Below, piece after piece: positions 25,984-34,913 of a stretch of DNA of 64,000 nucleotides. A program made the translations under genes and the position numbers. The stretch covers positions 1 through 64,000 of the forward strand of contig JAJFIC010000039.1 in the NCBI GenBank assembly GCA_021775315.1. Reading direction: 5' to 3'. This DNA is from Paracoccaceae bacterium (lineage in GTDB: Bacteria; Pseudomonadota; Alphaproteobacteria; Rhodobacterales; Rhodobacteraceae). Every line of letters starts with the position of its first letter. Position 1 is the stretch's first letter. The notes below the pieces were generated by a model, which saw only the letters and a list, made by a program, of their open reading frames with translations, had not been told where the DNA came from and did not search any database.

Positions 25984-27909
25984 TTGAGCAGAGTTTACGA
26001 AAAAACCGATAGCCTGACCCAATCCGGACTGAACCTGATTCAGCAGGGCTTGTCGATCTATGACAGCGATCTGAAACTTGCGGTTTGCAACAGCCGGTTT
26101 CGTGAAATGTTCGGCCTGCCTGAGGCCTTAACGCATGTCGGCGCGGATTTCGCCCAAACCATTCGTTTTCTGACCCAAGCCGGCGAATATGGCGCGGTCG
26201 ATGATATTGACGCCTTTGTGCGCGAAAAGGTCGATCAGGCACTGGCATTTGAGCCGCATTATATTGAACGCCGACGCGCAAATGGCAGGATGATCTCGAT
26301 CGAAGGCAGCCCGCTGCGCCAAGGCGGTTGGGTTGCGGTTTATACCGACATAACCTCGATCAAAAAACAGGAAGAATTGCTGCACAGCCATTCCGCACAA
26401 TTGTCCGATCAGCTGCTGACCCATTCCGAAGAACTGGCGCGCACCAACCGCGAACTGGCCGCTACGGTTGCGATGCTTGAGGAAACCAAACGCAACCTGA
26501 TCGACAGCGAAGCCTTGTCACGTATGACTGCTGAAATGATGCCCGCCCATATCGCGCATCTGGATTTGCAGGAATGTTACACCTATTCAAACCGCAAACT
26601 GGCCTCGGTCATACCGAACCGCCCGGTTGAGGTTCTGGGGTTGTCCGCGCGCGAAGCGTTGGGAGCTGAGGCTTATAATGCCATCAAACCCTATCTGGAT
26701 CAGGCCTTTCAGGGCGTCGGCAGCGTGTTTGAATTCACCCATAGCGAAGGCGCGCGTCGGGTTCGTTGCGCCTTTACCCCCGATCACACGCCACTGGGCG
26801 AAGTCAGCGGTGTTTACATCCTGTCCATGGATGTAACGGAAGAGGCACAGGCCCGCGCTGCCCTGACACAAACCCATAAACGCGAACTGGCGGCGCAACT
26901 GACCTCCGGATTGGCGCATGATTTTGCCAACTTGCTGACCATCATTCTTGGCCTTCAGGGGCGCCTAAAGAACCTGCCGGACCTTCCGCCGCAAGCGCAT
27001 GAAATGATCACCACCACCCGCGCCTCGGCCCTGCGCGGGGGCGTGTTGCTGGACAGATTGTCAAACATTTCCGGGCAACGCGATCTTTATCCCACCGCGA
27101 CCGACCTGCCATCCCTGCTCAGCGATATCTGCGCCATGGCAAGTCCGTCCCTGCCCGAAGATCACGCGCTGATCATTGATTGCAAAGACATGGACCGCCC
27201 TGTGATGTTGGATTCAGGCATGTTGCAGGACACGCTGCTAAACCTCATCCTGAACGCGCGCGATGCAATGGGGAATTCGGCGGGCGAAATTCGCATCCAA
27301 CTGCGCCCTGTGGGAAAGATCTGGCTGGAGATCACAGTGACCGATACGGGCACTGGGTTCACGGACGAGGCATTGGAACGCGCGCTTGACCCGTTTTACA
27401 CCACAAAACGCAATGACGAGGGTTCAGGCCTTGGCCTGTCGATGGTGTATGATTTTGCGCAATTATCCGGCGGGCATGTCAAAATCAGCAATTCCAATTC
27501 CGGGGCGGTGGTCACGGTACGGCTGCCGCAGAAATACGCCAAAACCCGGCCCAACCCGCGCATGGTCCTGCTGGTCGAAGACAGCCCGGACATCCGCACC
27601 AACCTGCGCGAAATGCTGCGCGATCTTGGCCATTCAGTGCTTGAGGCGACATCAGCAGACGAGGCTGAAATGTTGGCGGCAATACCCGGCATTGATACCG
27701 TGCTGACTGACATCACACTAGACGGCAGCCGCACCGGTCTTGATCTTGCCCGCGCCTTGGCCAAAGGTGCGGATGTTTCGCGGCTTTATATGATGACCTC
27801 GCTGCCGCCCAGCAATCCGATCCGGGCGCAGGCACAGGCGGAATTTGCCCTTATCGGCAAACCGTTCACCCAAGATGAACTGGCGCATTTTATGGAAACC
27901 ATCCCATGA
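25984..27909 (+). CDS. hybrid sensor histidine kinase with PAS domains and receiver
   Basis: A 641-residue soluble hybrid kinase without membrane segments. A PAS-like domain (residues about 15-120, GLSIYDSDLKLAVCNSRFREMFG) is followed by a short coiled coil and a second PAS-like region (about 180-295). The phospho-acceptor is H312 in GLAHDFANLL. The ATPase domain has LNLILNARDAM and SGLGLSMVYDF. The C-terminal receiver has phospho-acceptor D576 (LTDITLDGS). The start is TTG 25984, six bases after AGGAG. It overlaps its partner regulator by ATGA. The signal is unknown but likely cytoplasmic. Confidence 0.88.
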   Translation: MSRVYEKTDSLTQSGLNLIQQGLSIYDSDLKLAVCNSRFREMFGLPEALTHVGADFAQTIRFLTQAGEYGAVDDIDAFVREKVDQALAFEPHYIERRRANGRMISIEGSPLRQGGWVAVYTDITSIKKQEELLHSHSAQLSDQLLTHSEELARTNRELAATVAMLEETKRNLIDSEALSRMTAEMMPAHIAHLDLQECYTYSNRKLASVIPNRPVEVLGLSAREALGAEAYNAIKPYLDQAFQGVGSVFEFTHSEGARRVRCAFTPDHTPLGEVSGVYILSMDVTEEAQARAALTQTHKRELAAQLTSGLAHDFANLLTIILGLQGRLKNLPDLPPQAHEMITTTRASALRGGVLLDRLSNISGQRDLYPTATDLPSLLSDICAMASPSLPEDHALIIDCKDMDRPVMLDSGMLQDTLLNLILNARDAMGNSAGEIRIQLRPVGKIWLEITVTDTGTGFTDEALERALDPFYTTKRNDEGSGLGLSMVYDFAQLSGGHVKISNSNSGAVVTVRLPQKYAKTRPNPRMVLLVEDSPDIRTNLREMLRDLGHSVLEATSADEAEMLAAIPGIDTVLTDITLDGSRTGLDLARALAKGADVSRLYMMTSLPPSNPIRAQAQAEFALIGKPFTQDELAHFMETIP

Positions 27910-28616
27910 CACAGTCCCACCCAATGGTCGCAATTCTGGATGATGAACCGCAGATCCGCCTGATGCTATCGGATGCTCTGGAAGAGGCGGGGTTCAGAAC
28001 CTCCAGCTTTTCACGTGCAACGGAATTTGAGGCAGCTCTGCCCAGCCTTGCCCCCGACATTTGCCTTGTTGATCTTGGCCTGCCCGACAAGGACGGGCTG
28101 GCGCTGGTGCATCGTCTGGCGCTGGAAAGCGGCGCGGCAATCATCATCATATCGGGCCGCGCGCAGGTGCAGGATAGGGTGACCGGGCTTGAACTTGGCG
28201 CGGATGACTACATCATCAAACCCTTTGATCCGACCGAGGTGGTCGCCCGCGCCCGCGCCTTGTTGCGCCGGGGTCGGGCCGACAAAACGACAGAGCGTAA
28301 CACCGCTAAATTTGCCGGATGGATCGCGCGGTTTGACCAGTTCACCCTGACGGCAAGTAGCGGCGAAACCCTCGCGTTCAGTCAGGCCGAGGGCGAGGTT
28401 CTGCGGCTGTTTCTTGGCGCGCCAAACCGCCTGATTTCGCGCGCCCATATGCAGGAAACCCTTGGCGGGGCCGCAGGCGAAAGCTTTGACCGGGCGATGG
28501 ACGTGCGGGTTTCACGCCTTAGAACCAAACTGGGCGAAGACCCAAAAAACCCCAAACTCATCAAAACGATCTATGGTGCTGGATACATTTTTTTGGGCGA
28601 TGTTGTCTGGAGTTAA
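27906..28616 (+). CDS. OmpR/PhoB-family response regulator
   Basis: A 236-residue two-domain regulator. The receiver has phospho-acceptor D56 in CLVDLGLPDKDG and the switch Lys in DDYIIKPFDP. The winged-helix DNA-binding domain covers about residues 140-232 (DVRVSRLRTKLGEDPKNPKLIKTI). It begins inside the kinase stop, so the two form one two-component system, probably a phosphorelay because the kinase also carries a receiver. Divergence from the HAAT/acyl-CoA ligase operon makes that operon a plausible target; this is inference. Confidence 0.92.
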   Translation: MTQSHPMVAILDDEPQIRLMLSDALEEAGFRTSSFSRATEFEAALPSLAPDICLVDLGLPDKDGLALVHRLALESGAAIIIISGRAQVQDRVTGLELGADDYIIKPFDPTEVVARARALLRRGRADKTTERNTAKFAGWIARFDQFTLTASSGETLAFSQAEGEVLRLFLGAPNRLISRAHMQETLGGAAGESFDRAMDVRVSRLRTKLGEDPKNPKLIKTIYGAGYIFLGDVVWS

Positions 28617-28664
28617 CGCTCGGCGGCTGTTGCGCAACTATAGGGAATCAATATACTAAATCGC

Positions 28665-28823
28665 ATGGATTTGTTTGTTCTCGGATATTACGCAGTGATC
28701 TGCGGCCTGCTGGCCTATAGCGCACCCTTGCTGGAAACCAGTTTTCGCCGCTTGCTGTTGGGCCTGTGCACCGGGCTTATTGCAGCAACCGCGCTGCCAT
28801 TTGTGCGCGACCTAATAGTTTGA
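28665..28823 (+). CDS. 52-residue membrane protein of unknown function
   Basis: ATG 28665 to TGA 28823 encodes a 52-residue protein with two hydrophobic stretches (LFVLGYYAVICGLLAYSAPLL and LLLGLCTGLIAATALPF) separated by a basic turn, so a two-helix hairpin in the inner membrane. It follows the response regulator by 48 bases on the same strand. The ribosome site is weak, so expression is not certain. I do not recognise the family. Confidence 0.45.
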   Translation: MDLFVLGYYAVICGLLAYSAPLLETSFRRLLLGLCTGLIAATALPFVRDLIV

Positions 28824-28835
28824 AAGGTGCGCCTT

Positions 28836-31616
28836 TCATTCCGCCGCAACCGCGCCTTCGGCTTTTTCCACCCTTACCGCTGAAAACTTGAACTCTGGGA
28901 TCTTGCCATAGGGGTCAAGTGCCGGGTTTGTCAGGATGTTCGCGGCCGCTTCGACATAGGCGAATGGCAGGAAAACCATGTCTTCGGCCACTGCACGATC
29001 CGCACGAGCCATCGTGACGATCGAGCCGCGTTTTGTCGTCAGGCGCAACATGCCGCCCGGCTCCACCCCAAGCTTGCGCAGGGTTTTGGGATGAAGCGAG
29101 CAATTCGCCTCAGGCTCCATCGCGTCAAGCACATAGGAGCGCCGCGTCATTGAACCTGTATGCCAATGTTCAAGCTGCCGCCCGGTGGTCAGGATCATCG
29201 GATATTCTGCGTCCGGCACGTCGTCCGGCGCAATCACATCAGCCGGGGTAAACCGCGCCCGGCCATCGGCGCGCGGAAAGCCATCGCCAAACACAATCGC
29301 CTGGCCGGGATCAGTCGGCGACAAGGACGGATAGGTCACGGATTCAGTCTGCAAACGTTCCCACGTGATATTGTCCAGGGATTTCATCGACTGCTTCATC
29401 TCGGCAAAAACTTCCGACGGGTGTGTGTAGGCCCAGTTCAGCCCCAAACGTTGCGCCAGATCGGTGGTGATCGCCCAGTCTTCGCGCGCCTCACCCGGAG
29501 GCGCAACCGCGCGTCGGCCCATCTGGACCTGCCGATTGGTGTTGGTCACCGTTCCGGTCTTTTCAGCAAATGCCGATGCTGGCAGAATTACATCGGCGTA
29601 ATTGGCGGTTTCGGTGATGAAAATATCCTGCACCACCAGGTGTTCCAGCTTGGCCAAAGCATCACGCGCATGTTCCACATCAGGATCAGACATCGCCGGG
29701 TTTTCGCCCAGAATATACATGCCGGAAATATCACCCGCGTGAACCGCATCCATGATCTCGACCACGGTCAGGCCCTTTTCAGCGCCGAAATCCACGTCCG
29801 AGCCCCAAATTTCATTAAACGCAGACCGCACGCCGTCATCTGTAACGGTTTGGTAATCCGGCAAGAACATCGGCACCAAACCCGCATCAGACGCGCCTTG
29901 CACGTTGTTTTGGCCGCGCAACGGGTGCAAGCCTGCCCCCGGCTTGCCGACATTGCCGGTCATCAGGGCCAGCGAAATCAGGCAGCGCGAATTATCTGTG
30001 CCGTGAATATGCTGGCTGATGCCCATGCCCCAGAAAATCATCCCGGCCTTTGCACCGGCAAAATCGCGCGCCACAGCGCGCAGAGTTTCCGCGTCAACGC
30101 CGCAAATCCCGGCCATTGCTTCGGGACTGAAGTCTTTCAGATGTTCTTTTTCCGCTTCCCAGTTTTCGGTGTATTTTTCGATATAGCTCTGATCGTACAG
30201 CCCTTCTTCAACGATCGTATGCATGATCGCATTCAGCATTGATACATCCGCACCCGGACGGAACTGCACCCGATGGGTGGCAAATTTGCCCAATCCGACA
30301 CCGCGTGGATCCATCACGATCAGCTTGCCGCCGCGTTTTGTGAACTGCTTGAAATAGGTTGCAGCGACCGGGTGGTTTTCCACGGGGTTACAGCCGATCA
30401 TAATCGCCACATCGGCATTTTCGATCTCGTTGAACGTCGCAGTAACCGCGCCCGATCCGACATTTTCCATCAGAGCGGCAACTGAACTGGCGTGACACAG
30501 CCGGGTACAATGATCGACATTGTTATGGCCAAATCCCTGCCGGATCAGTTTTTGAAACAGATACGCCTCTTCGTTGGTGCATTTGGCGCTGCCAAACCCG
30601 GCAACGGCCTTGCCGCCCCTGTCGTCACGCAACCGGGCCAGACCGCCTGCCGCGGCAGTCATCGCCTCTTCCCAACTGGCTTCGCGGAAATGGGTCAGCG
30701 GGTTTGACGGATCGACATTCAAGCCCTTTGCTGGCGCGTCATCACGCCGGATCAGAGGTTTGGTCAGGCGGTGGTCGTGGTGAATGTAATCAAAACCAAA
30801 CCGCCCCTTCACACACAGGCGCTGCTGGTTGGCAGGCCCGTCCAGACCGTCGACATATTTCACCTTGCCGTCTTTCACCTTCAGCGAAATCTGACAGCCA
30901 ACGCCGCAGAATGGGCAAATTGAGGCAACTTCTTCATCAAAATCGGCACTATCGCCAATTTGCTGATCGTCCAGAACCGTCGCTGGCATCAGCGCACCGG
31001 TCGGGCAGGCCTGCACACATTCACCGCAGGCGACACAGGTGGACGCACCCATTGGGTCCGCCATATCAAAAACCGGATAGGCATTATGGCCGCGTCCGGC
31101 CATACCGATCACGTCGTTGACCTGAACCTCGCGACAAGCACGCACACACAGGTTGCATTGAATGCAGGCGTCCAGATTGACCCGCATCGCCACATGGCTG
31201 TCGTCCAACAAAGGGATGTGATCGACTTCAAGCGCCGGAAAGCGGCTGCTGTTAACACCTTGTGCTGCGGCCATATCCCAAAAGCGGCTGGATTTGTCAT
31301 GGGCCTGATCTTGTGGTGGCTGATCTGCCACCAGCAATTCCATCACCATGCGCCTTGCCTGTGTTGACCGGGCATTTTGCGAATTCACCACCATGCCTTC
31401 GGTCGGAGTACGAATGCATGAGGCTGCCAGTACCCGCTCGCCGTCAATCTCGACCATGCAAGCGCGGCAATTGCCGTCGCTGCGATAGCCCGGCTCGCCC
31501 GAGTGACATAAATGTGGAATGTCGGTGCCAACACGTTTCGCCACCTGCCAAATGGTTTCGTCGGGTTCGGCTGTGACGTCTTTGTCGTCCAGCGTGAAGT
31601 GAACAGGTTTTGACAT
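28836..31616 (-). CDS. formate dehydrogenase alpha subunit, molybdopterin type, without partner subunits
   Basis: A 926-residue FdsA/FdhF-type catalytic subunit for formate oxidation. An N-terminal 2Fe-2S domain (CHSGEPGYRSDGNCRAC) is followed by two 4Fe-4S clusters (CIQCNLCVRAC and CVACGECVQACP). The CPFCGVGC cluster begins the molybdopterin region. The catalytic ligand is C374 with H375 in CTRLCHASS, so it is a cysteine and not a selenocysteine enzyme. The C-terminal dinucleotide-binding domain is complete. The soluble NAD enzyme normally comes with FdsG and FdsB subunits; neither they nor fdhD are in the window. Confidence 0.9.
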   Translation of the reverse strand: MSKPVHFTLDDKDVTAEPDETIWQVAKRVGTDIPHLCHSGEPGYRSDGNCRACMVEIDGERVLAASCIRTPTEGMVVNSQNARSTQARRMVMELLVADQPPQDQAHDKSSRFWDMAAAQGVNSSRFPALEVDHIPLLDDSHVAMRVNLDACIQCNLCVRACREVQVNDVIGMAGRGHNAYPVFDMADPMGASTCVACGECVQACPTGALMPATVLDDQQIGDSADFDEEVASICPFCGVGCQISLKVKDGKVKYVDGLDGPANQQRLCVKGRFGFDYIHHDHRLTKPLIRRDDAPAKGLNVDPSNPLTHFREASWEEAMTAAAGGLARLRDDRGGKAVAGFGSAKCTNEEAYLFQKLIRQGFGHNNVDHCTRLCHASSVAALMENVGSGAVTATFNEIENADVAIMIGCNPVENHPVAATYFKQFTKRGGKLIVMDPRGVGLGKFATHRVQFRPGADVSMLNAIMHTIVEEGLYDQSYIEKYTENWEAEKEHLKDFSPEAMAGICGVDAETLRAVARDFAGAKAGMIFWGMGISQHIHGTDNSRCLISLALMTGNVGKPGAGLHPLRGQNNVQGASDAGLVPMFLPDYQTVTDDGVRSAFNEIWGSDVDFGAEKGLTVVEIMDAVHAGDISGMYILGENPAMSDPDVEHARDALAKLEHLVVQDIFITETANYADVILPASAFAEKTGTVTNTNRQVQMGRRAVAPPGEAREDWAITTDLAQRLGLNWAYTHPSEVFAEMKQSMKSLDNITWERLQTESVTYPSLSPTDPGQAIVFGDGFPRADGRARFTPADVIAPDDVPDAEYPMILTTGRQLEHWHTGSMTRRSYVLDAMEPEANCSLHPKTLRKLGVEPGGMLRLTTKRGSIVTMARADRAVAEDMVFLPFAYVEAAANILTNPALDPYGKIPEFKFSAVRVEKAEGAVAAE

Positions 31617-31635
31617 GGGATGCTTTCAGGATTCT

Positions 31636-31662
31636 GGCAAGGTTCAGGCAAGGTTCAGGCAA
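31636..31662. repeat. 11-bp direct repeat in the fdhA / saccharopine dehydrogenase promoter region
   Basis: GGCAAGGTTCA occurs twice in tandem (31636-31646 and 31647-31657), followed by a partial third copy GGCAA. It lies 20 bases upstream of the formate dehydrogenase start in a 254-base divergent region. It might be a regulator site or chance slippage. No other feature is seen in that gap. Confidence 0.4.
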
Positions 31663-31870
31663 TCTGGCAAACCTTAGACCACAGCACAGCGGAACCGCAA
31701 ATCCGATTCCCGACATTCAAACGCTGAATTACGCCTTTTGTGCGCCAACGCAGCGCTTAGGCTTTCCGATACAGGCAAATGTCCCGGCGTGCTGCAATTT
31801 CACCAATTGGCAATCGTGCTGACCTCGCCTAAACCAGACGGGCTTTAACGCGAAACGCGGGGGACTTTGC

Positions 31871-32944
31871 ATGCAACCACATCTCTGGATCAGGGCCGAA
31901 CAGCGCGACAGCGAACAACGTGTCGGTATCACCCCGGATGGCGTGTCCAGCCTGATGGCAGCAGGGTTTCAGGTGACGGTTGAACGCTCGTCCTGTCGGG
32001 CCATTCCGCTTGAGGGGTATCAGGCGACGGGATGTGACATCGCAGTGGAAAATTCCTGGCCCACAGCCCCACATGACGCCATAATCTTTGGCCTGAAAGA
32101 GCTGCCCGAAGACGGCACAGACCTGCCCCATCGCCATATCATGTTCGGACACGCCTATAAGGGTCAGGCCGACGGCCCGGCCCTGCTGACGCGGTTCAAA
32201 AGCGGCGGCGGCACCCTTTATGATCTGGAATACCTGACCGATGAGGCTGGTCGCCGGGTCGCGGCCTTTGGCTACTGGGCGGGTTATGCCGGGGCCGCTG
32301 TTGGCCTGAAGGTTTGGGCTGCGCAACAGGCCGGAAACCTGCCGGGACCCGCCACACTGGGCGCTTACAAAGACAAAGATGCGATGCTTGCAGACTTGGC
32401 GACAGACTTGAAGGCCGGGCTGGCCAATGGGGCCGATATGCCGAACGCCATCATCATCGGCGCATTGGGGCGTGTCGGAACCGGGGCAGGTGATCTGCTG
32501 ACGGCGATGGGCCTTGATGTCACCCGCTGGGACATGGCGGAAACGTCGACCGGCGGGCCGTTCCCGGAAATCCTTGACCACAACATTTTCGTCAATTGCG
32601 TGCTGGCCATGCCCAACATTCCGGTTTTCGTTCCGAAATCAGCCGTAACAGCCAAGCGACGCCTGTCAGTCATTGCCGATGTTTCGTGCGATCCCAACAG
32701 CCCGTTCAATCCAATCCCGATCTACAGCCACTCCACCAATTTTGCAGACCCGGTAATCCGCGTCGCTGAGACCCCGAAACTGGATGTAACGGCGATCGAC
32801 AATCTGCCCTCGATGTTGCCACTTGAAAGCAGTCAGGATTACGCGGCACAATTGTTACCGGCACTCAAAAGCCTCGATCAGATCGACACAGGCATCTGGG
32901 CCCGCGCCAAAGCTATTTTCAACGAACATTCCGCCAAGCTCTGA
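31871..32944 (+). CDS. saccharopine dehydrogenase, lysine-forming type (lysine-2-oxoglutarate reductase)
   Basis: A 357-residue protein resembling Lys1-type saccharopine dehydrogenase. It has the alanine-dehydrogenase-like N-terminus (RAEQRDSEQRVGITPDGV), FGLKELPEDG, HIMFGHAYKGQ, and a nucleotide-binding segment IIIGALGRVGTGAGDLL. In degradation the enzyme joins lysine to 2-oxoglutarate to form saccharopine. The next gene encodes the glutamate-forming partner 11 bases downstream. Together they turn lysine into aminoadipate semialdehyde. Length is normal for the monofunctional enzyme. It is divergent from the formate dehydrogenase. Confidence 0.85.
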   Translation: MQPHLWIRAEQRDSEQRVGITPDGVSSLMAAGFQVTVERSSCRAIPLEGYQATGCDIAVENSWPTAPHDAIIFGLKELPEDGTDLPHRHIMFGHAYKGQADGPALLTRFKSGGGTLYDLEYLTDEAGRRVAAFGYWAGYAGAAVGLKVWAAQQAGNLPGPATLGAYKDKDAMLADLATDLKAGLANGADMPNAIIIGALGRVGTGAGDLLTAMGLDVTRWDMAETSTGGPFPEILDHNIFVNCVLAMPNIPVFVPKSAVTAKRRLSVIADVSCDPNSPFNPIPIYSHSTNFADPVIRVAETPKLDVTAIDNLPSMLPLESSQDYAAQLLPALKSLDQIDTGIWARAKAIFNEHSAKL

Positions 32945-32955
32945 AGGATCAAAAC

Positions 32956-34104
32956 ATGACACAAATCCACTGGATCGGCACTGGCCTTTCAGCAATTCCC
33001 GGCCTGCGCCGCCTTATCAACAACGGCCACAACGTCACCGTGTGGAACCGCACAACGGAAAAAGCAGCCCAGGCGGTTGGTGATCTGACCGACAACATCA
33101 AGGCCTTTTCGATGGATGCACTTGCCGCGGACCTTGCCAGCGGCGACATTCTGATTTCCATGTTGCCGGGCGACTGGCACGTGCCATTGGCGGAATTATG
33201 CATCAAAACAGGCGCGAATTTTGTCAGTTCGTCCTATATCGCGCCGGAAATGCGCGCACTGGATGACAAAGCAAAAGCCGCCGGATTGTGCCTGGTGAAC
33301 GAGGTTGGACTTGACCCCGGCATCGACCATTCCATGGCCCATTGGCTGGTTGCCGATTACCGCGCGTCTGCGGCTTATGACGCGGGCAACGCGCTATCCT
33401 TCATCTCGTATTGCGGCGGTGTTCCCAAGCACGAAAACCCGTTTCGCTATAAATTCAGTTGGTCACCGCTGGGCGTGCTAAAGGCCCTGCGCTCGCCCTC
33501 GCGCTCGATTGCGGACCACAAGGAACTGAACGTCGCCCGCCCTTGGGACGCGATCAGCAGCTACGTTGCTCCGCTCGCCAGCGACGAAAGTTTTGAGGTC
33601 TACCCGAACCGCGATTCAATCCCGTTCATGGAAGATTACGCCTTTGATCCTGCTTGGCCGGTCAAACAATTCGTCCGCGGCACCCTGCGCCTGAACGGTT
33701 GGGCGGATGCGTGGGCGGATGTGTTTCAAGAGGTCGAAACCCTAAAAGGCCCAGAAGGTGATGCCCGGCTGCAGGAAATGTCCGACCAGTTCTGGGCTGA
33801 CAATTCTTACGACGAAGGTGAACCGGATCGGGTCATTATGTGTGTCGCCCTGAAGGCCGAAAAAGACGGCAACACCGTTTATCACAAAACCTATTCGATG
33901 GACGCGCATGGCGATGAAAACGGAACGTCTATGGCACAGCTTGTGTCAATTCCGTTGTCGCTTGCGGTTGAGGCGGTGCTGAACAACGAAATCAGCCCCG
34001 GCGTTTCTGCGGCCCCGGCAGACCCAAAACTGGTCGCGCGATGGATGGAAACGGTCGGCGGGATAGCCCAACATCTGGAAATAGTGGACCACGTTTCGGC
34101 GTGA
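32956..34104 (+). CDS. saccharopine dehydrogenase family protein, glutamate-forming type
   Basis: A 382-residue Lys9-like enzyme that would split saccharopine into glutamate and 2-aminoadipate semialdehyde. The N-terminal Rossmann region reads IHWIGTGLSAIPGLRRLI, so the glycine motif is less regular than usual (GTGLSAIP). NEVGLDPGIDHSMAHW is the family hallmark, followed by SYCGGVPKHENPFRYKFSWSP. ATG 32956 is close behind AAGGATC. It is encoded with the lysine-forming partner, which strongly supports a two-enzyme lysine-catabolic pathway. Confidence 0.86.
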   Translation: MTQIHWIGTGLSAIPGLRRLINNGHNVTVWNRTTEKAAQAVGDLTDNIKAFSMDALAADLASGDILISMLPGDWHVPLAELCIKTGANFVSSSYIAPEMRALDDKAKAAGLCLVNEVGLDPGIDHSMAHWLVADYRASAAYDAGNALSFISYCGGVPKHENPFRYKFSWSPLGVLKALRSPSRSIADHKELNVARPWDAISSYVAPLASDESFEVYPNRDSIPFMEDYAFDPAWPVKQFVRGTLRLNGWADAWADVFQEVETLKGPEGDARLQEMSDQFWADNSYDEGEPDRVIMCVALKAEKDGNTVYHKTYSMDAHGDENGTSMAQLVSIPLSLAVEAVLNNEISPGVSAAPADPKLVARWMETVGGIAQHLEIVDHVSA

Positions 34105-34351
34105 CCCACAGCCCCGGCTTAGGGGTCGGGGCGGGCCTATTCACTGGCAAAACCAGTTTCACCCAACAAGAAGTTCGATCGCTTTGGCGCGAGGCTTGGC
34201 TAAATAGACACACTTGGTTCAAAACACTGTGACCCCCTCATGCACCCACACGCTGTGATTGACCTACATGCGCGACCGTGTAGGCTTGGATTTTGGCAAA
34301 ACTGGCAATTTCAGCTTGTTTTATTGGATTTTTCACAAGGAAAACGCGCTC
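34105..34351 (+). other. 247-base intergenic region with two weak hairpins
   Basis: GCCCCG (34111-34116) can pair with CGGGGC (34127-34132), and CCTACA (34263-34268) with TGTAGG (34279-34284). Neither has a clear T tract. They may end the saccharopine transcript or shape the leader of the next gene. No convincing coding frame is present. Confidence 0.3.
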
Positions 34352-34888
34352 GTGAACGTAATAAGACACATTTTGCTGGCCAGTGCGGTCTATCTGGCCT
34401 CATTCATTTCAGCCCATGCTCAGGATCTTGGACTACAATTCAAATCCATGCCCAAGGGAACAACCGCCCATTACGTGGATTCCGACGGGCACAGGTTCAA
34501 ATACACATATCAGGGAAGATTCAACGACCGCTACCTCATTCAGGTGAGCGGCTCGAGGAATTTTCAGAGATTCTACAACAAGGACGGCCATTTGGTTATG
34601 AATCGCTTCAACGATTACGCCATCAGCTTCCGGCCATTCTTTTGCGAACGCAAATTGGGCAAATGCAAGTTCAACTTTGATGCGCAATTCAGCAAATTTG
34701 AAGGCAACTGGAACGCAAACCTGTTCAAGACCAAAAAGGGGTACACTTTCCAGCTGATCCCCGTAAACAAAAACAGCGATAGGGGTGGCGACAGTTTTCT
34801 CAAATTCGGAAAGTATAACTTTATTTCGGAATATGTTGCAGGCAGTTCATGGTTTCGTCTGGAAAAAATAACCGTTGGTCAGCAATGA
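34352..34888 (+). CDS. exported protein of unknown function
   Basis: A 178-residue protein I do not recognise. GTG 34352, behind AAGGAAAA, gives a clean signal peptide (MNVIRHILLASAVYLASFISAHA, cut before QD). A longer frame upstream would bury this signal. The mature domain of about 155 residues is basic, rich in Phe, Tyr, Lys and Asn, with one likely disulfide pair in CERKLGKC. It looks like a beta-rich periplasmic protein. Base composition is less GC-rich than in the flanking genes. It is 25 bases upstream of a TraB/GumN-like gene on the same strand, so the two may act together. Confidence 0.7.
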   Translation: MNVIRHILLASAVYLASFISAHAQDLGLQFKSMPKGTTAHYVDSDGHRFKYTYQGRFNDRYLIQVSGSRNFQRFYNKDGHLVMNRFNDYAISFRPFFCERKLGKCKFNFDAQFSKFEGNWNANLFKTKKGYTFQLIPVNKNSDRGGDSFLKFGKYNFISEYVAGSSWFRLEKITVGQQ

Positions 34889-34913
34889 CACCCAAGTCCG
34901 GAAAGGGCATTTC

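Noticed and set aside
29160-30242. 360-codon plus-strand frame opposite the formate dehydrogenase
   Set aside because: Antisense to conserved molybdopterin-domain sequence; composition is that of a shadow frame.
30492-30509. Possible selenocysteine site in formate dehydrogenase
   Set aside because: The active-site codon is TGT (Cys); no in-frame TGA exists.
34240-34680. 146-codon plus-strand frame overlapping the exported unknown protein
   Set aside because: Different frame from the signal-peptide protein, Gln/Arg-rich and without export signal or ribosome site.
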